From: Heloderma charlesbogerti
Taxonomy: Eukaryota; Chordata; Lepidosauria; Squamata; Helodermatidae
NCBI GenBank assembly: GCA_026122225.1
Contig: JANEZZ010001383.1
Location: 233,493 to 297,492, forward strand
Direction: 5' to 3'
Length of the DNA: 64,000 nt
The notes below the pieces were generated by a model that was given only the letters and a program-made list of their open reading frames with translations, did not search any database and had not been told where the DNA came from. Position numbers and translations under genes: made by a program. Below, piece by piece: positions 1 through 11,009 of this stretch. How positions within the stretch are numbered: position 1 is the stretch's first letter; each line of letters opens with the position of its first letter.

Positions 1-33
1 TATAATGCATTCTCAAACATTATTTCTACAGAT

Positions 34-266
34 ATTTTATTAATTTATTTATTAATTACATTTACATCTCACCTTTTTTCCTTTTGCAAGGAACCCTAGC
101 GGCTTACGTGGGCCTCCTCCTCTCCATTTTAACTTTACAACAACCCTGTGAGGTAGGTTAGGCTGAGTCAGCGACTGGCCCAAAGTCATGCCGTGAGCTT
201 CATGACCAAGCAGGGACTAGAACCCAGGTCTCCAGAGTCCCGGTCCAACACTACACCACACTGGCA
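34..266 (-). mobile_element. tRNA-headed SINE (type 1)
   Basis: Reversed, the sequence has a tRNA-like head with box A/B-type segments, a body containing CCTACCTCACAGGGTTGTTG, and an AT-rich tail of the ATAAAT type. The same body occurs at 20,413-20,652, 44,662-44,912 and 62,172-62,400, so it is an interspersed family rather than a tRNA gene. Confidence 0.8.
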
Positions 267-410
267 TATGCGAATATACACATCTTTTATGTGCACTTTT
301 CTCTAATATTTGATTTTTTTTTTTCTATGCATTTTTTGATCGGAGGACTCCATTGCAAAATTCGGAGAAATGTGACTTTTGAAGGTTAGCTGAGGTTGTT
401 CATGTATGAT

Positions 411-479
411 TTCATTCATTCATTCGTTTATTTAGTGCCCTGCCTTTCTACTCAAAAAATGGCACTCAAGGTGGTTCGT
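411..479 (-). mobile_element. LINE 3' tail fragment
   Basis: ATTC repeats are followed by a short piece resembling the 3' untranslated tail of L2/CR1 LINEs read backwards. It is too short to assign to a family. The sequence from 267 to 738 otherwise shows no gene or repeat I recognise. Confidence 0.4.
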
Positions 480-738
480 AAGTGCGAAATTGGACAAGTT
501 CTCATTCAAAAGTGAGGTGAACACATTTTCCATCCTTCCCCAGGCCAGACCACTGCTCTGTAGAGCCCAGCGCTGTCTTCTTTGATTGGTAATATTTCTC
601 CAAGCTCTTGGGCATCCATCTTTCCCAGACTTTTTAAACTGGAGATGCAAGAGACGGAACTGGTGAAACTTTCTGTTTGCAAAGCCAGGCAGGTGCTGTA
701 TTGCTGAGCTATGGCACCACCCAAATCATATTTCTGCT

Positions 739-865
739 CAGCCTTCCTCAACCTGATGCACTCCAGGTGTGCTGGACTACAGTTCCCATCATCCTCAACC
801 AGCACAGCCAGTGCCTATGCTGGCTGAAGATGATGGGCATTATAACCTAGGTTGGGGAAAGCTGA
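739..865. mobile_element. Palindromic MITE (CAGCCTTCC ends)
   Basis: The ends are CAGCCTTCCTCAACCTG and its imperfect complement ending GGTTGGGGAAAGCTG. The arms carry GGACTACAGTTCCCATCAT-type sequence and its inverse. The same foldback unit recurs at 1,002-1,080, 21,657-21,782, 26,203-26,275, 26,325-26,403 and 41,363-41,458. It is a short non-autonomous DNA element, probably hAT-related. Confidence 0.65.
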
Positions 866-1001
866 GTTATATTGTTGACTCTGGCAAATCGTCGGCCTCC
901 AGGGGCTCAGGAAGAAAGACCCCTTTCCTTGCCCTCCTACCATGAATCCATTTTACTGGAGGTACCAGAGACTGAATCTCAGCATATTGTTCCATATATT
1001 T

Positions 1002-1080
1002 CAGCCTTCCCCAGCCTGTTGCCCTCCAGATGTGTTGGACTGCAACTCCCAGAATCCCCCAGCCCACTGGGGAAGGCTGA
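1002..1080. mobile_element. Palindromic MITE, short copy
   Basis: It starts TCAGCCTTCCCCAGCCTG and ends GGGGAAGGCTGA, the same inverted ends as the copy at 739-865, with an internal deletion of most of one arm. Confidence 0.6.
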
Positions 1081-1600
1081 AATACTGACTTCTGCTCATC
1101 ATGGAGAGGTGAAAGCTGCTATCCAGGGTGCTGAATCCCCCCCAACCTAGCAAAGCCCACCTGCCCATCTACTTTCCACGTTTACCCAGTTTCTGTGATT
1201 CCACCCAGCATAGCCCACAATATGCCCAAGCAGATTTGCACGCCCCTGAGGACTAGAAACTTGGGAGAAGGGTGTGTGGGTTTAAAAAAAGGAGATCCTC
1301 CGGATACTGAACTGTGTGCTGTGCCCCGCTGGTGTGGAATTGCAGAATGAGCCCAGCCCAGCTAATAACAAATGGGCGCCAACATTTTAAAACAGCTTAC
1401 TGGGTTGTAGCCAGAGGCCTTCAAGTCCCAGATGCTTGGATTTTGCCCCGCTGCTGCCTTTCCCTTGGCAAATATATGGGCAGTATTTGCACAACATGCT
1501 AGGCCAGTGCAACATTGCTGGAGCGAGTTGTGCAACCATCCCTGTGTAGGCCTGCTTATTAAAAGGCTATCACCATGCCTGTTGATTTGTTATTTTTTTT
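1081..1600. other. No gene recognised
   Basis: Mixed-composition DNA with only short chance ORFs. No repeat family, splice pattern or RNA gene was recognised. Confidence 0.4.
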
Positions 1601-2136
1601 TAGGGATGTACGAAACACTTACCTGGTTTTGTCCAGGCACATCCTCGGTGGGGGGGAGGCGCTCCGTCCCTCCCCCCGAAATCCTCAACGGGGGGGGGGG
1701 AGGCGATCCGTTCCTTCCCCTCGGAATCCTGCCTGCCCGGCTCCGCTCCGCGGCCAGGCCGGGCCAACTCGCCAGCCGGGCCAACCCGCAGCGGGGCCTC
1801 CAGCCACTGCCAGGCTGCTGCGGACGCAAATGGTGTCCTGAGTAGGGGATTTACGTATTCACATAAATATTTACGTAGTCTATCATGGGCTACCATAGGG
1901 ACGCAAATGGTGTCCCCTACTCAGGATGCCACTTGCGTCCACAGCAGCCCGGTAGCAGCCGGCGGCGGCGCCAGAGCTGAAGCCGCAGCCGGAGCCGCAG
2001 CCAGGTAGGCTCCGTTTCACGGGGCTTTTGCGGGGTGGAGGGGCGGGGGGCTCCGTTCCGCCACGGATTCGGGGGGGCCGAATTCACTGGAATTTGGCCC
2101 CCCTGGGATCCGTGGCGGAATTCTCTAACATCCCTA
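1601..2136 (-). mobile_element. hAT-like palindromic MITE, copy 1
   Basis: The element runs from TAGGGATGTACGAAAC to TAACATCCCTA and is flanked by identical 8-bp runs of T (1,593-1,600 and 2,137-2,144), an 8-bp target duplication as expected for hAT. Its right end, reversed, reads TTCCGCCACGGAT as at the left end of the larger copy at 27,234-28,103; its left end has CACTTACCT as near the other end of that copy. The two are therefore one family in opposite orientation. The interior is GC-rich with a degenerate TACGTAAA-type palindrome near 1,850-1,895. Confidence 0.8.
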
Positions 2137-2432
2137 TTTTTTTTACTCTCACTGCAAACTCTGGCATTTGGTCTGATTTTGCTGGCCATCTCCCAATAAT
2201 TTGGGGCAAGTAATGCAGGCAGAATAGAGCTGCTGTTCCTAATGTGGCACTGGTAGTGGTCACTCTCCCCTTCCTGCCCATTCCGGTTTCTTCCTTTTAC
2301 CAGTGCTCCATTTTCACCCACCCGTCCTCCTCCTTTAGCCAGAGGACCTGCGATTTGATGGTGGTTTTGTGGGCATCCCGTGTAAAAAAAAAAAAATCTT
2401 GGAGATCCATGAAGATCTACTAGTCTCAAGGG
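2137..2432. other. No gene recognised
   Basis: Flanking DNA of the hAT-like MITE. No coding or repeat signal was recognised. Confidence 0.35.
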
Positions 2433-2621
2433 CTCTATGCTACCCCCAGTATCACAGGCAGTGTGCCTGTGTACCCCAGTTGCTGGGGAGCATGGGCAGG
2501 AGGGTGCTGTTGCACACGCGTCCTGCTTGTGGGTTTCCTGCAGGCAGCTGGTTGGCCACTGGGAACAGAACGCTGGACTAGAAGGAGCTTCTCATGCAGC
2601 TCTTCTTATGTTCTTATATCT
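2433..2621 (+). mobile_element. CR1-related LINE 3' end (TTCTTATG tail)
   Basis: Non-coding 3' region ending in a TTCTTATG-type repeat tail. It matches the 3' part of the adjacent copy at 2,660-2,996 and the copies at 21,783-21,965 and 61,555-62,166. Confidence 0.6.
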
Positions 2622-2659
2622 GCACGGCTGCTCTCCTCTTCCCCAGCAACTGGCATTCA

Positions 2660-2996
2660 GAGGAAGGACATCTTCACACAGCACAGAGTTAAATTATGGA
2701 ATTTGCTACCACAAGATATAGTGATGGCCACCACTTTGGATGGCTTCAAAAGGGGATTGGACAAACTCCGGGAGGAGAAGGCTATTGATGGCTACTAGTC
2801 CTAATAGGTCTATGCTACCTCCACTATCAGAGGCAGTATCCTATGTTGCTGGGGAGCATGGGCGGGAGGGTGCTGTTGCAGTCGTGTCCTGCTTGTGGGT
2901 TTCCCATGGGCAGCTGGTTGGCCACTGTGTGAACAGAATGTTGGACTAAATGGACCCTTGGTCTGATCCATCAGGGCTGTTCTTACATTCTTATTC
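2660..2996 (+). mobile_element. CR1-related LINE, C-terminus and 3' end
   Basis: A frame reads KLWNLLP, then a domain ending DKLREEKAIDGY and a stop, followed by an untranslated tail ending in a TTCTTAT-type repeat. The copy at 61,555-62,166 has the same terminus (KLWNSLP, EEEEAINGY). This is the C-terminus of a LINE reverse-transcriptase ORF of CR1 affinity; everything upstream is truncated. Confidence 0.7.
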
Positions 2997-3489
2997 ATAC
3001 TTTAGATTCAAGTTTTTGGTCCCACAGCAGTGCTGGGAAGCAGAGGATCTGCAGTTTTTACTGTGTAAGCTACAGGTAACAATATCGTCATTCATTTCAT
3101 GATGGTTTGAGGGAGGGGGATACCCCATGCAAAGACCATGAAAATTCAACAGTATCCATTTTATTTCTACTGGGACCCACTTTTCCCCAGATGCCATGGA
3201 ATAAGCAAAGAGTATATTTGTGTGTGGGCATGTTCTCTCTCTGTCTAGGTGCTTCCAGACAAGGCTGCTATCATGCAATCACCTTGCCTCGTTCACAGAA
3301 TTTTATCAGAAGTGTGGGACAGACAACATCATCTTCTGCTTGTAACCCTCCCTTATTTTCTCACTTCTTCTTCCGTCTTCTTCTGTCGTCATCATTGTCT
3401 CCTCCTCCTCCTTTTTACTGCAGAACATTGGTGGGCATCAAGAAAGGTGTTGGGGGGCTACATTAGTGCCCGCTGGCACCACATTGCCC

Positions 3490-3544
3490 AACCTTGGACT
3501 AGGTGGAGTTTTGGTCTGATCTAGCAGGGCTTTTCTTGTGTTCT
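3490..3544 (+). mobile_element. CR1-related LINE tail fragment
   Basis: A short stretch with CTTGGACTAGGTGGA and TTGGTCTGATC as in the tails at 2,660-2,996 and 62,100-62,160. The surrounding 2,997-4,245 shows no gene; 3,690-3,790 resembles another LINE tail on the - strand. Confidence 0.5.
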
Positions 3545-4245
3545 AAATACATTTATTAAATCCAATTAAATTCAGCCATCAGCCCCAAGAGGGATTTCCT
3601 GGACCACTTCTGAAAAATATCTCGAGTCCCGGTTCTGGTGGATCTCAACAGGCAGTGGAGTCACACAGTTGTTGTTCTTGCTCCTGCTGCTGTTATTTAT
3701 TACATTTCTATGCAGCCCAAGCCCCAAAGCTGTCTGGGCGGCTGATAAAAATTAAAGCTATTAAATAGAACAGGATAAAATGTAACATAAAACCCAGTTG
3801 TGGAGCAATCACCCGCAACAGTTCTCTGGGAGTTGCCAGACTGAGCACTGCAAAAACTGAAGTGGGTTTACTAAATCCCATTGCCTTCCATGAGTTGCAA
3901 TTTTCAGTTTCAATTTTAATTCAATTTCAATTTTCAGTGTCAATTTTCAATTTGTTTCAAGTAGTGCTGCACAAGATTATTGCATTAGCCCCTACAGTTG
4001 TCAATCAAGACTCTTGCTCATGGTTGAAGTGAACGTAGGAAGGTTGGCAACTTTGTTTCTGCAGATCAAACTACAGTTAATGGCACAAGAGCAGGCGTGG
4101 TTGATTATTGTGGGTCAGTTGGCAACACTTTTAGGGGTGAGGGGGAAATGGCAGTTGAAAGACTTGGAGGAGGGATAAGGCTGAAACAGCTATGGTGACA
4201 TTGCGTGCTGTTTTACTGATGTCTTTCTCTGAGGATAAATACAGG

Positions 4246-4363
4246 TAGGGTGGCCAGATATAAAATAAAGCAGGGCTCTTGTACCTTTAATAGTTTTGTA
4301 GATGAGCGAATTCACCTATTAAAGGTGCAGGAGCCCTTTCCTCTTTTGCATCTGGCCACTCTA
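4246..4363. mobile_element. Short hAT-like MITE
   Basis: A 118-bp unit with ends TAGGGTGGCCAGAT and ATCTGGCCACTCTA, flanked by AATACAGG (4,238-4,245) and AATATAGG (4,364-4,371), an 8-bp duplication with one mismatch. The interior is itself an inverted repeat (CAGGGCTCTTGTACC against GGTGCAGGAGCCC). Confidence 0.8.
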
Positions 4364-4903
4364 AATATAGGGCAGAAGAGAAGACAGACAGACACACTCA
4401 CATAGACTTCCAATACAGCTTCCTGTGCTTTTAACAGGATCATGGCCAGTGAAAAAATTATGGAGGTGAAACCATGCCAGCAGAAGCTTTGCCTGTTGGA
4501 CTTCTGCACAGCCTGAAGCTGTTTAAAGCACAGGGCTCCTTCCAGAAAAAAGAAAATGGGTTGCAATTGTAGTCAGTTACATTTTGGGGAGGTATAGGGG
4601 TGGGAGAGGTAATTCAGCATGGGGAAAGTCTAGGGAGGCCTGTTAGAAAGGACCACCAATGGAGCAACGTACCTTCCACCTGTATGCTCTCCATGTCCAC
4701 CTGGACTCCGGCTTTGTCTTGAGTTTCCTGGTAGCCACCCATCATTTCCTGGGCCACGTCAGTGGGGTCAAGTTGGGATGCTTCAAGGCCATCATTAAAC
4801 CTCAGGATGAAACTTACTCTGAGAGGTCCAGGCCTGGAAAGAGAGGAGATAGGGATTGTTCCACGCTTAGTCATACTCTGCTTTGGCAGTGATCCTCCTG
4901 TGG

Positions 4904-5130
4904 CAAGGGTCCTCAACCCATCTGGGTCGGTGGGTACATGTGGAATTTTGAGAGGGTGTCATGGGCACTCTCACAAAATGGCTGCCATGGGGCTGGGGCT
5001 GGCCCATTCCTAAAATGGCTACCATGGTGGGCATGGCCGGTCACAAAATACTCATTTCGCAGAAGACAAACCAGTGAGACTAAAAGAAAAGTAACTTGAC
5101 CAAGGTCCTAAGTCCAAGGCAGAGGCGGAG
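4904..5130 (-). mobile_element. hAT-like fragment (GGGGTCYCCAACC family)
   Basis: It starts with a degenerate AGGGTCCTCAACCC end and contains CACAAAATGGCTGCCATG. It corresponds in reverse to the right half of the element at 22,612-25,067. The 3' part is lost where the L2 fragment begins. Confidence 0.6.
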
Positions 5131-5159
5131 GGTTCTGAGTGGCTCGAAGCGCTTTCTGC

Positions 5160-5780
5160 CCACTTCAGCTGGTTTGCCAGCTACAGCTCCTCCTGGACAG
5201 GGATAGCTTGGCCACGGTGGTACAGGTGCCAGTAATGTCAAGACTGGATTACTGCAACGTGCTCTATGCGGGGCTGCCCTTAAGGCTGCTGGAAGCTGGA
5301 GCTTGTGCAGAATGCAACAGTTCAGCTGTTAATGGGAGCTTTTCAGCATGCAACTCCTTTGCTGAAGGAACTGCACTGGCTGCCTATTCGCTACTGGGTC
5401 AGGTTTACGGTTTTGGCACTAGTGCATAAAGCCCTTGGGACCAGGATACCTGAGATACCTTCTTCCCTATCAACCTGCCTGGTCACTGAGATCACCAGAG
5501 GGCATGCTCCTGGTGGTTCCAGATGGACTCATGGCCTGACTGGAGTCCACCCGGGGAAGGGCCTTCAGTGTGGTGGCCCCCTTCCTGTGGAACTCCCTGC
5601 CTCAGGAGGTCTGGCAGGTGCCAACAGTGTGTTGTTTCTGTGTGAAACAGCTCTTTTCCAGGAAGCCTTCCTGGGTTGACCAGCCATAGTTTTATTGTTT
5701 GTCTTTAAAAAGAATTTTTTTTCATATGGTGTTTTACTTCTTTTATCTTTTAATCATTTATCCTTTTGAACCCCAATAAA
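5160..5780 (+). mobile_element. L2 LINE, C-terminal fragment
   Basis: Frames carry the L2 signatures DYCNVLYAGLPL, ELHWLPI and WNSLP with frameshifts between them, followed by an AT-rich 3' tail. It is an old 5'-truncated L2 copy with no remaining coding capacity. Confidence 0.75.
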
Positions 5781-5890
5781 GATGGTGCTAGAAGGTAGCA
5801 CTTTGCTTTGTAGCATGCCAGCCTCCCAGTTAAAAGACATTTTAAAAAAATAAATAAAAATCAGGAGGGGCACCTGGTAGGCAACAAGGG

Positions 5891-6640
5891 ATCATAGAAT
5901 GATAGAATAGTAGGGTTGGAAGGGGCCTACAAGGCCATCGAGTCCAACCCCCTGCTCAGTGCAGGAATCCAAGTCACAGCATCCCTGACAGATGGCTGTC
6001 CAGCCTTGTCTTGAATGCCTCCAGGGTGGGAGAGCCCACCACCTCCCCAGGGAATGGGTTCCATTGTCGTATGGCTCTAACAGTCAGGAGGTTTCTCCTG
6101 ATGTTCAGCTGGAATCTGGCTTCCTGTCACTTGAGCCCATTATTCCGTGTCCTGCACTCTGGGATGATCAAGAAGAGATCCTGGCCTCCTCTCTGTGACA
6201 GCCTTTCAAGGACTTGAACAGCGCTATCATATCTCCCCTCAGTCTTCTCTTCTCAAGGTTCAACAGGCCCAGTTCTTTCAGTCTCTCTTCATAGGACTTT
6301 GTTTCCAGTCCCCTGATCATCTTTGTTGCCCTCCCCTGAACCCTCTCCAACTTGTCTGCATCCTTCTTAAAGCGCGGTGCCCAGAACTGGACACGATGAG
6401 GCCTAACCAGTGCTGAGTAGAGGGGAACTAGTACTTCCCGGGATTTGGAAGTGATGCTTCTATTAATGCAGCCCAAAATAGCATTGGCCTTTTTTGCAGC
6501 CACATCACATTGTTGGCTCATGTTCAGCTTGTGATCTACCACAATTCCAAGATCCTTCTCGCTTGTAGTGTTGTTGAGCCAAGTACCACCCATCTTGTAA
6601 CTGTGCATTTGGTTTCTTTTTCCTAGGTGCAGAACATGAC
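5891..6640 (-). mobile_element. CR1 LINE fragment
   Basis: Read on the - strand it encodes the C-terminal CR1 ORF2 segment ([56 protein letters not shown]) with frameshifts, then the CR1 3' end with the ATTCTATG tail at 5,891-5,915. It is 5'-truncated within ORF2 near the VLHLGKRNQ motif. Confidence 0.9.
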
Positions 6641-6834
6641 ACCGGGAAACCAGGGAGCAGTTTGGGGGCACTTTTTTTTCCACACATAGGCACACCCAAA
6701 TACCCACATTTCGAACCAAAGGGCCACCATAGTGAACTTTTGGCTGAGGTGTAAAACCAAGCCACACCAAAAACACTCCTGTGGGCGAGAAGCCATGTTG
6801 TCGCCTGCTTGCTTGAGAGAGCGGGTCTGTATCT

Positions 6835-7110
6835 TGAATGTGAATCTCTTTGTTGAATCTCTTTCAGCCTGAGGGCTGGATTTCATTTTGGAGAAGGTCT
6901 TGGTGGCCACATTCCAGTGGTGGGTGGGGCTGAATGCAAAATGGGAGGGGCTAAGACAAAAGGGGCGAGGCCAACCCCCCTCCCAGCATATTGTAACTTA
7001 AAGCTCTTACTGCCAGTAAATCAGCCTTCAGAGAGGCCCTTTAACCTTTTAAAATGTCAAATTTGCCAATGAATTCCAAAATGCTTCTACCAGCCCTGCT
7101 ACAGTGGGAG
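6835..7110 (+). mobile_element. hAT-like MITE fragment (CAGGAGTGGGGAAC family)
   Basis: It contains TTTCAGCCTGAGGGC, GGTGGCCACATTCCAGTGG and CTTACTGCCAGTAA segments shared in order with 7,340-7,690, 16,391-16,610 and 18,100-18,546. It is a dispersed non-coding element truncated at both ends. Confidence 0.55.
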
Positions 7111-7228
7111 GACAACTCATGCTGTCCGGGATGTTTTCCATGGCTAACATTGTGGGACACAGAATCTAGCTGTTACAGGTGAATCCTGTATACTAGTTAC
7201 CTAGGAATTCAAATAAAGATGCCATTGG

Positions 7229-7252
7229 TCTGTCTGTCTGTCTGTCTGTCTG

Positions 7253-7299
<47 letters not shown>
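7229..7299. repeat. TCTG/TTTC microsatellite
   Basis: A compound simple repeat: about six TCTG units followed by about eleven TTTC units. Confidence 0.95.
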
Positions 7300-7300
<1 letters not shown>

Positions 7301-7339
7301 ATGTCAACTGCAGTAGGAACAGCTACTCCAGGGGTAGTA

Positions 7340-7690
7340 GCTTTTCTCTTTCTGTCTGCGGCCCGAATCCCATTTCAGAGAAGCTCTTGGAGGGGGTTGG
7401 GGGTGGCACATTCCAATGGTGGGTGGGACCAAAGGCAAAAAGGGTGGGATAAAACTACAAAAATGACCAGCATATTTTAGCTTAAAGCTCATGGTCTTAA
7501 AGTTCTTACTGCCAGTAATTAAGCTTTAGGAGAGTCACTTTAGGGAGATGAGGGGGTGGGGTGGGGTGGGGTGGGGTGGGGTGGGCAGGAAAACTGCACA
7601 AAAGTTGGGAAACCACCAAATGATTAGTTTTGGAGGGAGAAAGGCCATGGGGTCCCCTGGGATTTGGCTCCTGAGCCTATGATTCTGCAC
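7340..7690 (+). mobile_element. hAT-like MITE copy (CAGGAGTGGGGAAC family)
   Basis: It shares GCGGCCCGAATCCCATTTCAG, GGCACATTCCAATGG and CTTACTGCCAGTAATTAAG with its relatives and ends near CTGCACTCCTGAG, like the CTCACTCCTGA end at 18,546. A GGGGT array (7,554-7,585) has expanded inside it. Confidence 0.6.
7554..7585 (+). repeat. GGGGT tandem repeat
   Basis: Six or so GGGGT units. Four-G runs spaced by single T are the textbook pattern for a stable G-quadruplex on the + strand. Confidence 0.9.
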
Positions 7691-7699
7691 TCCTGAGCT

Positions 7700-8256
7700 A
7701 TACCTACTCCAATGCCAGCACGGACGACCCCCGGAAACGCTGCTGTAATGCGCTCTTGGCAAATGCATTGTGGATCTGAAAGAAAGAAGTGGGAAGGCAG
7801 AGAACAGGTTTGTTTATTTAGATTGCAATGCCTACCTGGTAATTAAGTACTACTGAACTCACCTGAACTGACTTTTGCATAAGCAAGGATAGGGTTGTGC
7901 TGTTATGTATTTGTTGGACTTTTTAAAGAAGTATAACCTGCATTTTCCTCTCCCACCAGAGGCAGTGAAAAGGGCTAAGAGAGGCATACAAAACGAGAAG
8001 ACGATAATCCAATAATTAAAAAGCACAACAAATAGACAAAACAGCAATACACCAAGACTTTAAAAAATCCAGCATAAAAACATACCAAGAGAGGAACCAG
8101 AACTAAGAACTGGCTTATTATTACTAAGACTGCCTTGGGTGCTGCTGGAAGTGTGGCAGGAGCCATGTTTGCAGAAACCAGGGCTAGCTGCACTGATTTG
8201 GGCAGGATCAGGTTTGAGGCCAAGGCATGTCAGGATTCGTGAAAGGCAAAAAAGGT
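7700..8256. other. No gene recognised
   Basis: Intergenic DNA between repeats with only short ORFs. No homology was recognised. Confidence 0.35.
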
Positions 8257-8455
8257 AGAGGGCGTAGCTCAGTGGTAGAGCCCCTGCTTGGCAGGCAGAA
8301 GGTCCCAGGTTCGATCCCCTGCAACTCCTGGTAGGGCAGGAAAACCTCCTGCATGAAACCCTGGAGAACAATGGCTGCCAGTCAGTGCTGACAATACTGG
8401 GCTAGATGGACCCAGGGTCTGACTCAGTAGAAGGCAGCTTCCAACGCTCCTATTT
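8257..8455 (+). mobile_element. tRNA-headed SINE (type 2), copy 1
   Basis: The head GGCGTAGCTCAGTGGTAGAG is a box A-like start, and GGTTCGATCCC is an intact box B. The body has CTGCCAGTCAGTGCTGACAA and the end AAGGCAGCTTCC. This is a tRNA-derived SINE; the cloverleaf 3' half is absent, so it is not a tRNA gene. Confidence 0.85.
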
Positions 8456-8521
8456 CAATCAGTCCTTAATTCACAACCATGAGGACTAGAACCTTACTTT
8501 AGCTTTAGGGGAAGAAACAAT

Positions 8522-8702
8522 GTTCAGTGGTAGAGCCCCTGTTTGGCAGGCCGAAGGTCCCAGGTTTGATCCCCAGCAACTCCAGATAGGGCAGGAAAAA
8601 CTCCTGCCTGAAACCCTGGAGAGCTGCTGCTGCCAGTCAGTGTTGACAACACTGGGTTAGATGGACCCAGGGTCTGACTGAATAGAAGGCGGCTTCCTAC
8701 CA
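8522..8702 (+). mobile_element. tRNA-headed SINE (type 2), copy 2
   Basis: The same family as the copy 70 bp upstream and in the same orientation. It has lost its first bases and starts at CAGTGGTAGAGC. Box B reads GGTTTGATCCC. Confidence 0.85.
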
Positions 8703-8924
8703 TCCAGAGGGGGCAGACAGAAGGACTGGGGGGGGGGGCAATGAAGAGGAGAAGCTGCAACTGATCCACCTCCCAATCCGTCCATAAATGTAACGGGACC
8801 AGCGGAATATCTGGGCTGGGACTTGGCAACTCTGTCCATCAATCCACTCGCTCACCTTTCCATTCGTGTCTGCTATATTCAACAATGCTCTGGGGTTTTT
8901 TTTATGTATGTATGTATGTATGTA

Positions 8925-9210
8925 ATTAATTAAAGTAATTTTGTCCCATTCCTCAGCCAAAAAGGCTCCCGGAGTGGCTGACAAACCATCAGTTCAAGAA
9001 AAAAGCTTCTGCCCACAGGCTTACAATCTAAAAGAGACATGACGCACAAGGAAAAAGGGATGGGGAGGGAAGAGGAAAAAACAAAACACAGTCTTGCAGC
9101 CAGGCTGGTGAAATGAATGGCCCTGCTTCTCCTCTTGTCCCTCTCTGTCACAGCCTGCTGGAATGGCTTCTGCTGGTGACAGCTGAGGGACAAGGAGCCT
9201 TTCAGCAGGG
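8925..9210 (-). repeat. Probable interspersed LINE tail
   Basis: A TATG/TAAT-rich start is followed by a moderately AT-rich block with TTACAATCTAAAAGAGACA. It looks like a LINE-type 3' untranslated region read backwards. The family is not assigned. Confidence 0.35.
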
Positions 9211-9217
9211 CTAGGAG

Positions 9218-9456
9218 CAGTGGAGGCTGGTGGTTCCAATGACAGTGGGCAGTGAATCCACTCCGAGTTGCAGTCAGAACTCCCAAGGAGCTATCCAAGG
9301 TGCAGAGAATCCGCTCCGGGTTTCAATCAGAACTTTAAAGGAACTATCTAAGGTGCTTCACACCTTGGGTAGCTCCTTTAGAGCTCTGACTGGTTCCATC
9401 TGAAACCCGGTGTGGATTCACTGCCCCACTGACGTCGGAGCCACCAGCCTCCAGTG
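9218..9456. mobile_element. Foldback hAT-like MITE (CAGTGGAGGCTGG ends)
   Basis: The ends are CAGTGGAGGCTGGTGG and CCACCAGCCTCCAGTG. The arms carry GAATCCACTCC/GGATTCACTG and CAGAACT/AGCTCTGACTG in inverted order, and one arm has an internal duplication (AATCCGCTCCGGG). Relatives at 18,247-18,446 and 18,820-18,984; the latter has a perfect 8-bp target duplication. Confidence 0.75.
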
Positions 9457-10369
9457 GCCGGGGGAATGTTTTATCCAACCGCCAGCAAGGGAAAAGGGTG
9501 GACCACAGGACCAGCAAAGGAATGGGGCAAGTGACACAGCAACTCCACCTTCTCCCACTCCCTTGGGATGTTTAAAAGGCTGGGAGACACCTCCGGGGTA
9601 CCGTCTGGTAGCCCAGTCATGTTGCGTGAGGTGGGCCTGCCTCTCGCACTTCAGTTGTCTTCCTGAGGGAAAGCAGCCTTGGTCACTAATCATTTCTAGT
9701 GGGGCTGGCAGTCAAGATCAGAATGGTCTCCTTGAGGGTTTTGTTCCCTGGGAACTTGGATTCCGAACCTGGCAAACTCCGTTGACCCGCTGTCCAGTGG
9801 CACGAACGCTGGCTCTTGTCTATCCTCTTCTGAACAATGGACTTTGTACCTTTCTCCTCGCCAAGCTGCCCATGTCAGATGAGTTTATGGCAGTAGGGGA
9901 GAGAGGAATGCAAGCAGAGAACCCCACCTTCACCTGGGGGTTGAGTTTTCGTGTTGTGTCGAGCGCAGCTGACAGCAACCAGCCCAGAGCTCAAATGGCC
10001 TAGCTTAACCCCAGCAATGGAGGAGGCTCAAGCAGTACGGAGGAGGATGGGCGTCACTTGTACTTCTGGATAAAGGAGGGGATTTGGAGAGATGGAGCTT
10101 TCCTCACCCCTCCATGACAATTCTCTTCTAGATGGCCATTGAAGAGGAAGGGGCTCGTCTTTGCATCTGGTAACCCCCAAAACCTGGCAGTGGTTAGGTT
10201 CTGGGGTGGGGAGAAAAGAGAGAGACGTGGAGATTCAAGCTGCACCTTCCCATCCTGTATATTTGGGAGATCTGGGGGCCCGTGGGCACATTTGGGAATT
10301 TGAGAAACTGCTGTGGGCACCACCACATAATGCCTAATCAGTGTATTGCCGCTTTAGTGTTTACCTGTC
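9457..10369. other. No gene recognised
   Basis: It contains a 197-codon ORF (9,410-10,003, +) that starts inside the MITE and has no recognisable domain, plus moderately GC-rich DNA. I treat the ORF as chance. Confidence 0.35.
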
Positions 10370-10925
10370 GCCTGTTATGGATCTTAGGCTGCGATGTATT
10401 CAGCAAAAACTTTCCTTTCATGTCTGTTAGACACAGCAACATCTCCTTACTAAGGAATTGTCTAATTTGGCTAATTGCTGGTGGTGCAATACAGCTCATG
10501 CTCCTTTTAAACATGTGTTTTGGCCATGTCCAGCAGCTGCTTCTTTTTGCGGGGAGGTTATTATACGGATAAATTTTGTACTGGAACAGCCTGCTTCATG
10601 GAAATTAACAAATGGCCAGCCTAAATGGATTCTCTGAGCCCTTTCGATAGCTAAAAGACTGATATTACAACATTGGAAGGATAAACACTCACCTCCTATA
10701 ATGCAATGGATTAAACAATGCTAACCTAACAGTGCTTTCAGTATTTGAATGGGTGGCATCTAGACACCACGTTCAAATGGATACTGATTTGGATCTCTGA
10801 TCTGCTTTTGTTGAAGCCTGTGTATAATTGCTGGAAAGTTGTATGCACTTCCTATGTATTCATTGCTATCGATATATACAAATCCATGTATGTATATTTC
10901 AAAAATGGGAAAAAATAACAATAAA
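10370..10925 (+). mobile_element. L1-like LINE, ORF2 C-terminal fragment
   Basis: Across frameshifts the + strand reads NCWWCNTAHAPFKHVFWPCP, FWxEVIIRINFVL and LILQHWKDKHSPP. This is the Cys-rich C-terminus of L1-type ORF2 with the expected W-C-x2-C and H-W-K-D motifs. It ends in an A-rich tail near 10,905-10,925. It is the only L1-like piece seen in the window. Confidence 0.7.
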
Positions 10926-11009
10926 AGGTTTTGCGGGTGCCTGCAGTGCATTGGGGACCCCTGCACTACATCTTCTTGTCCCCAGTGCAGCAAACGTGAG
11001 GAGGCACTT

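Noticed and set aside
8257..8340. Possible tRNA gene
   Set aside because: Box A and box B are present but the acceptor and anticodon stems do not close, and the same head recurs with a common SINE body.
9410..10003. 197-codon + strand ORF
   Set aside because: It starts inside a foldback MITE, has no recognisable domain, and lacks exon-intron or promoter context.
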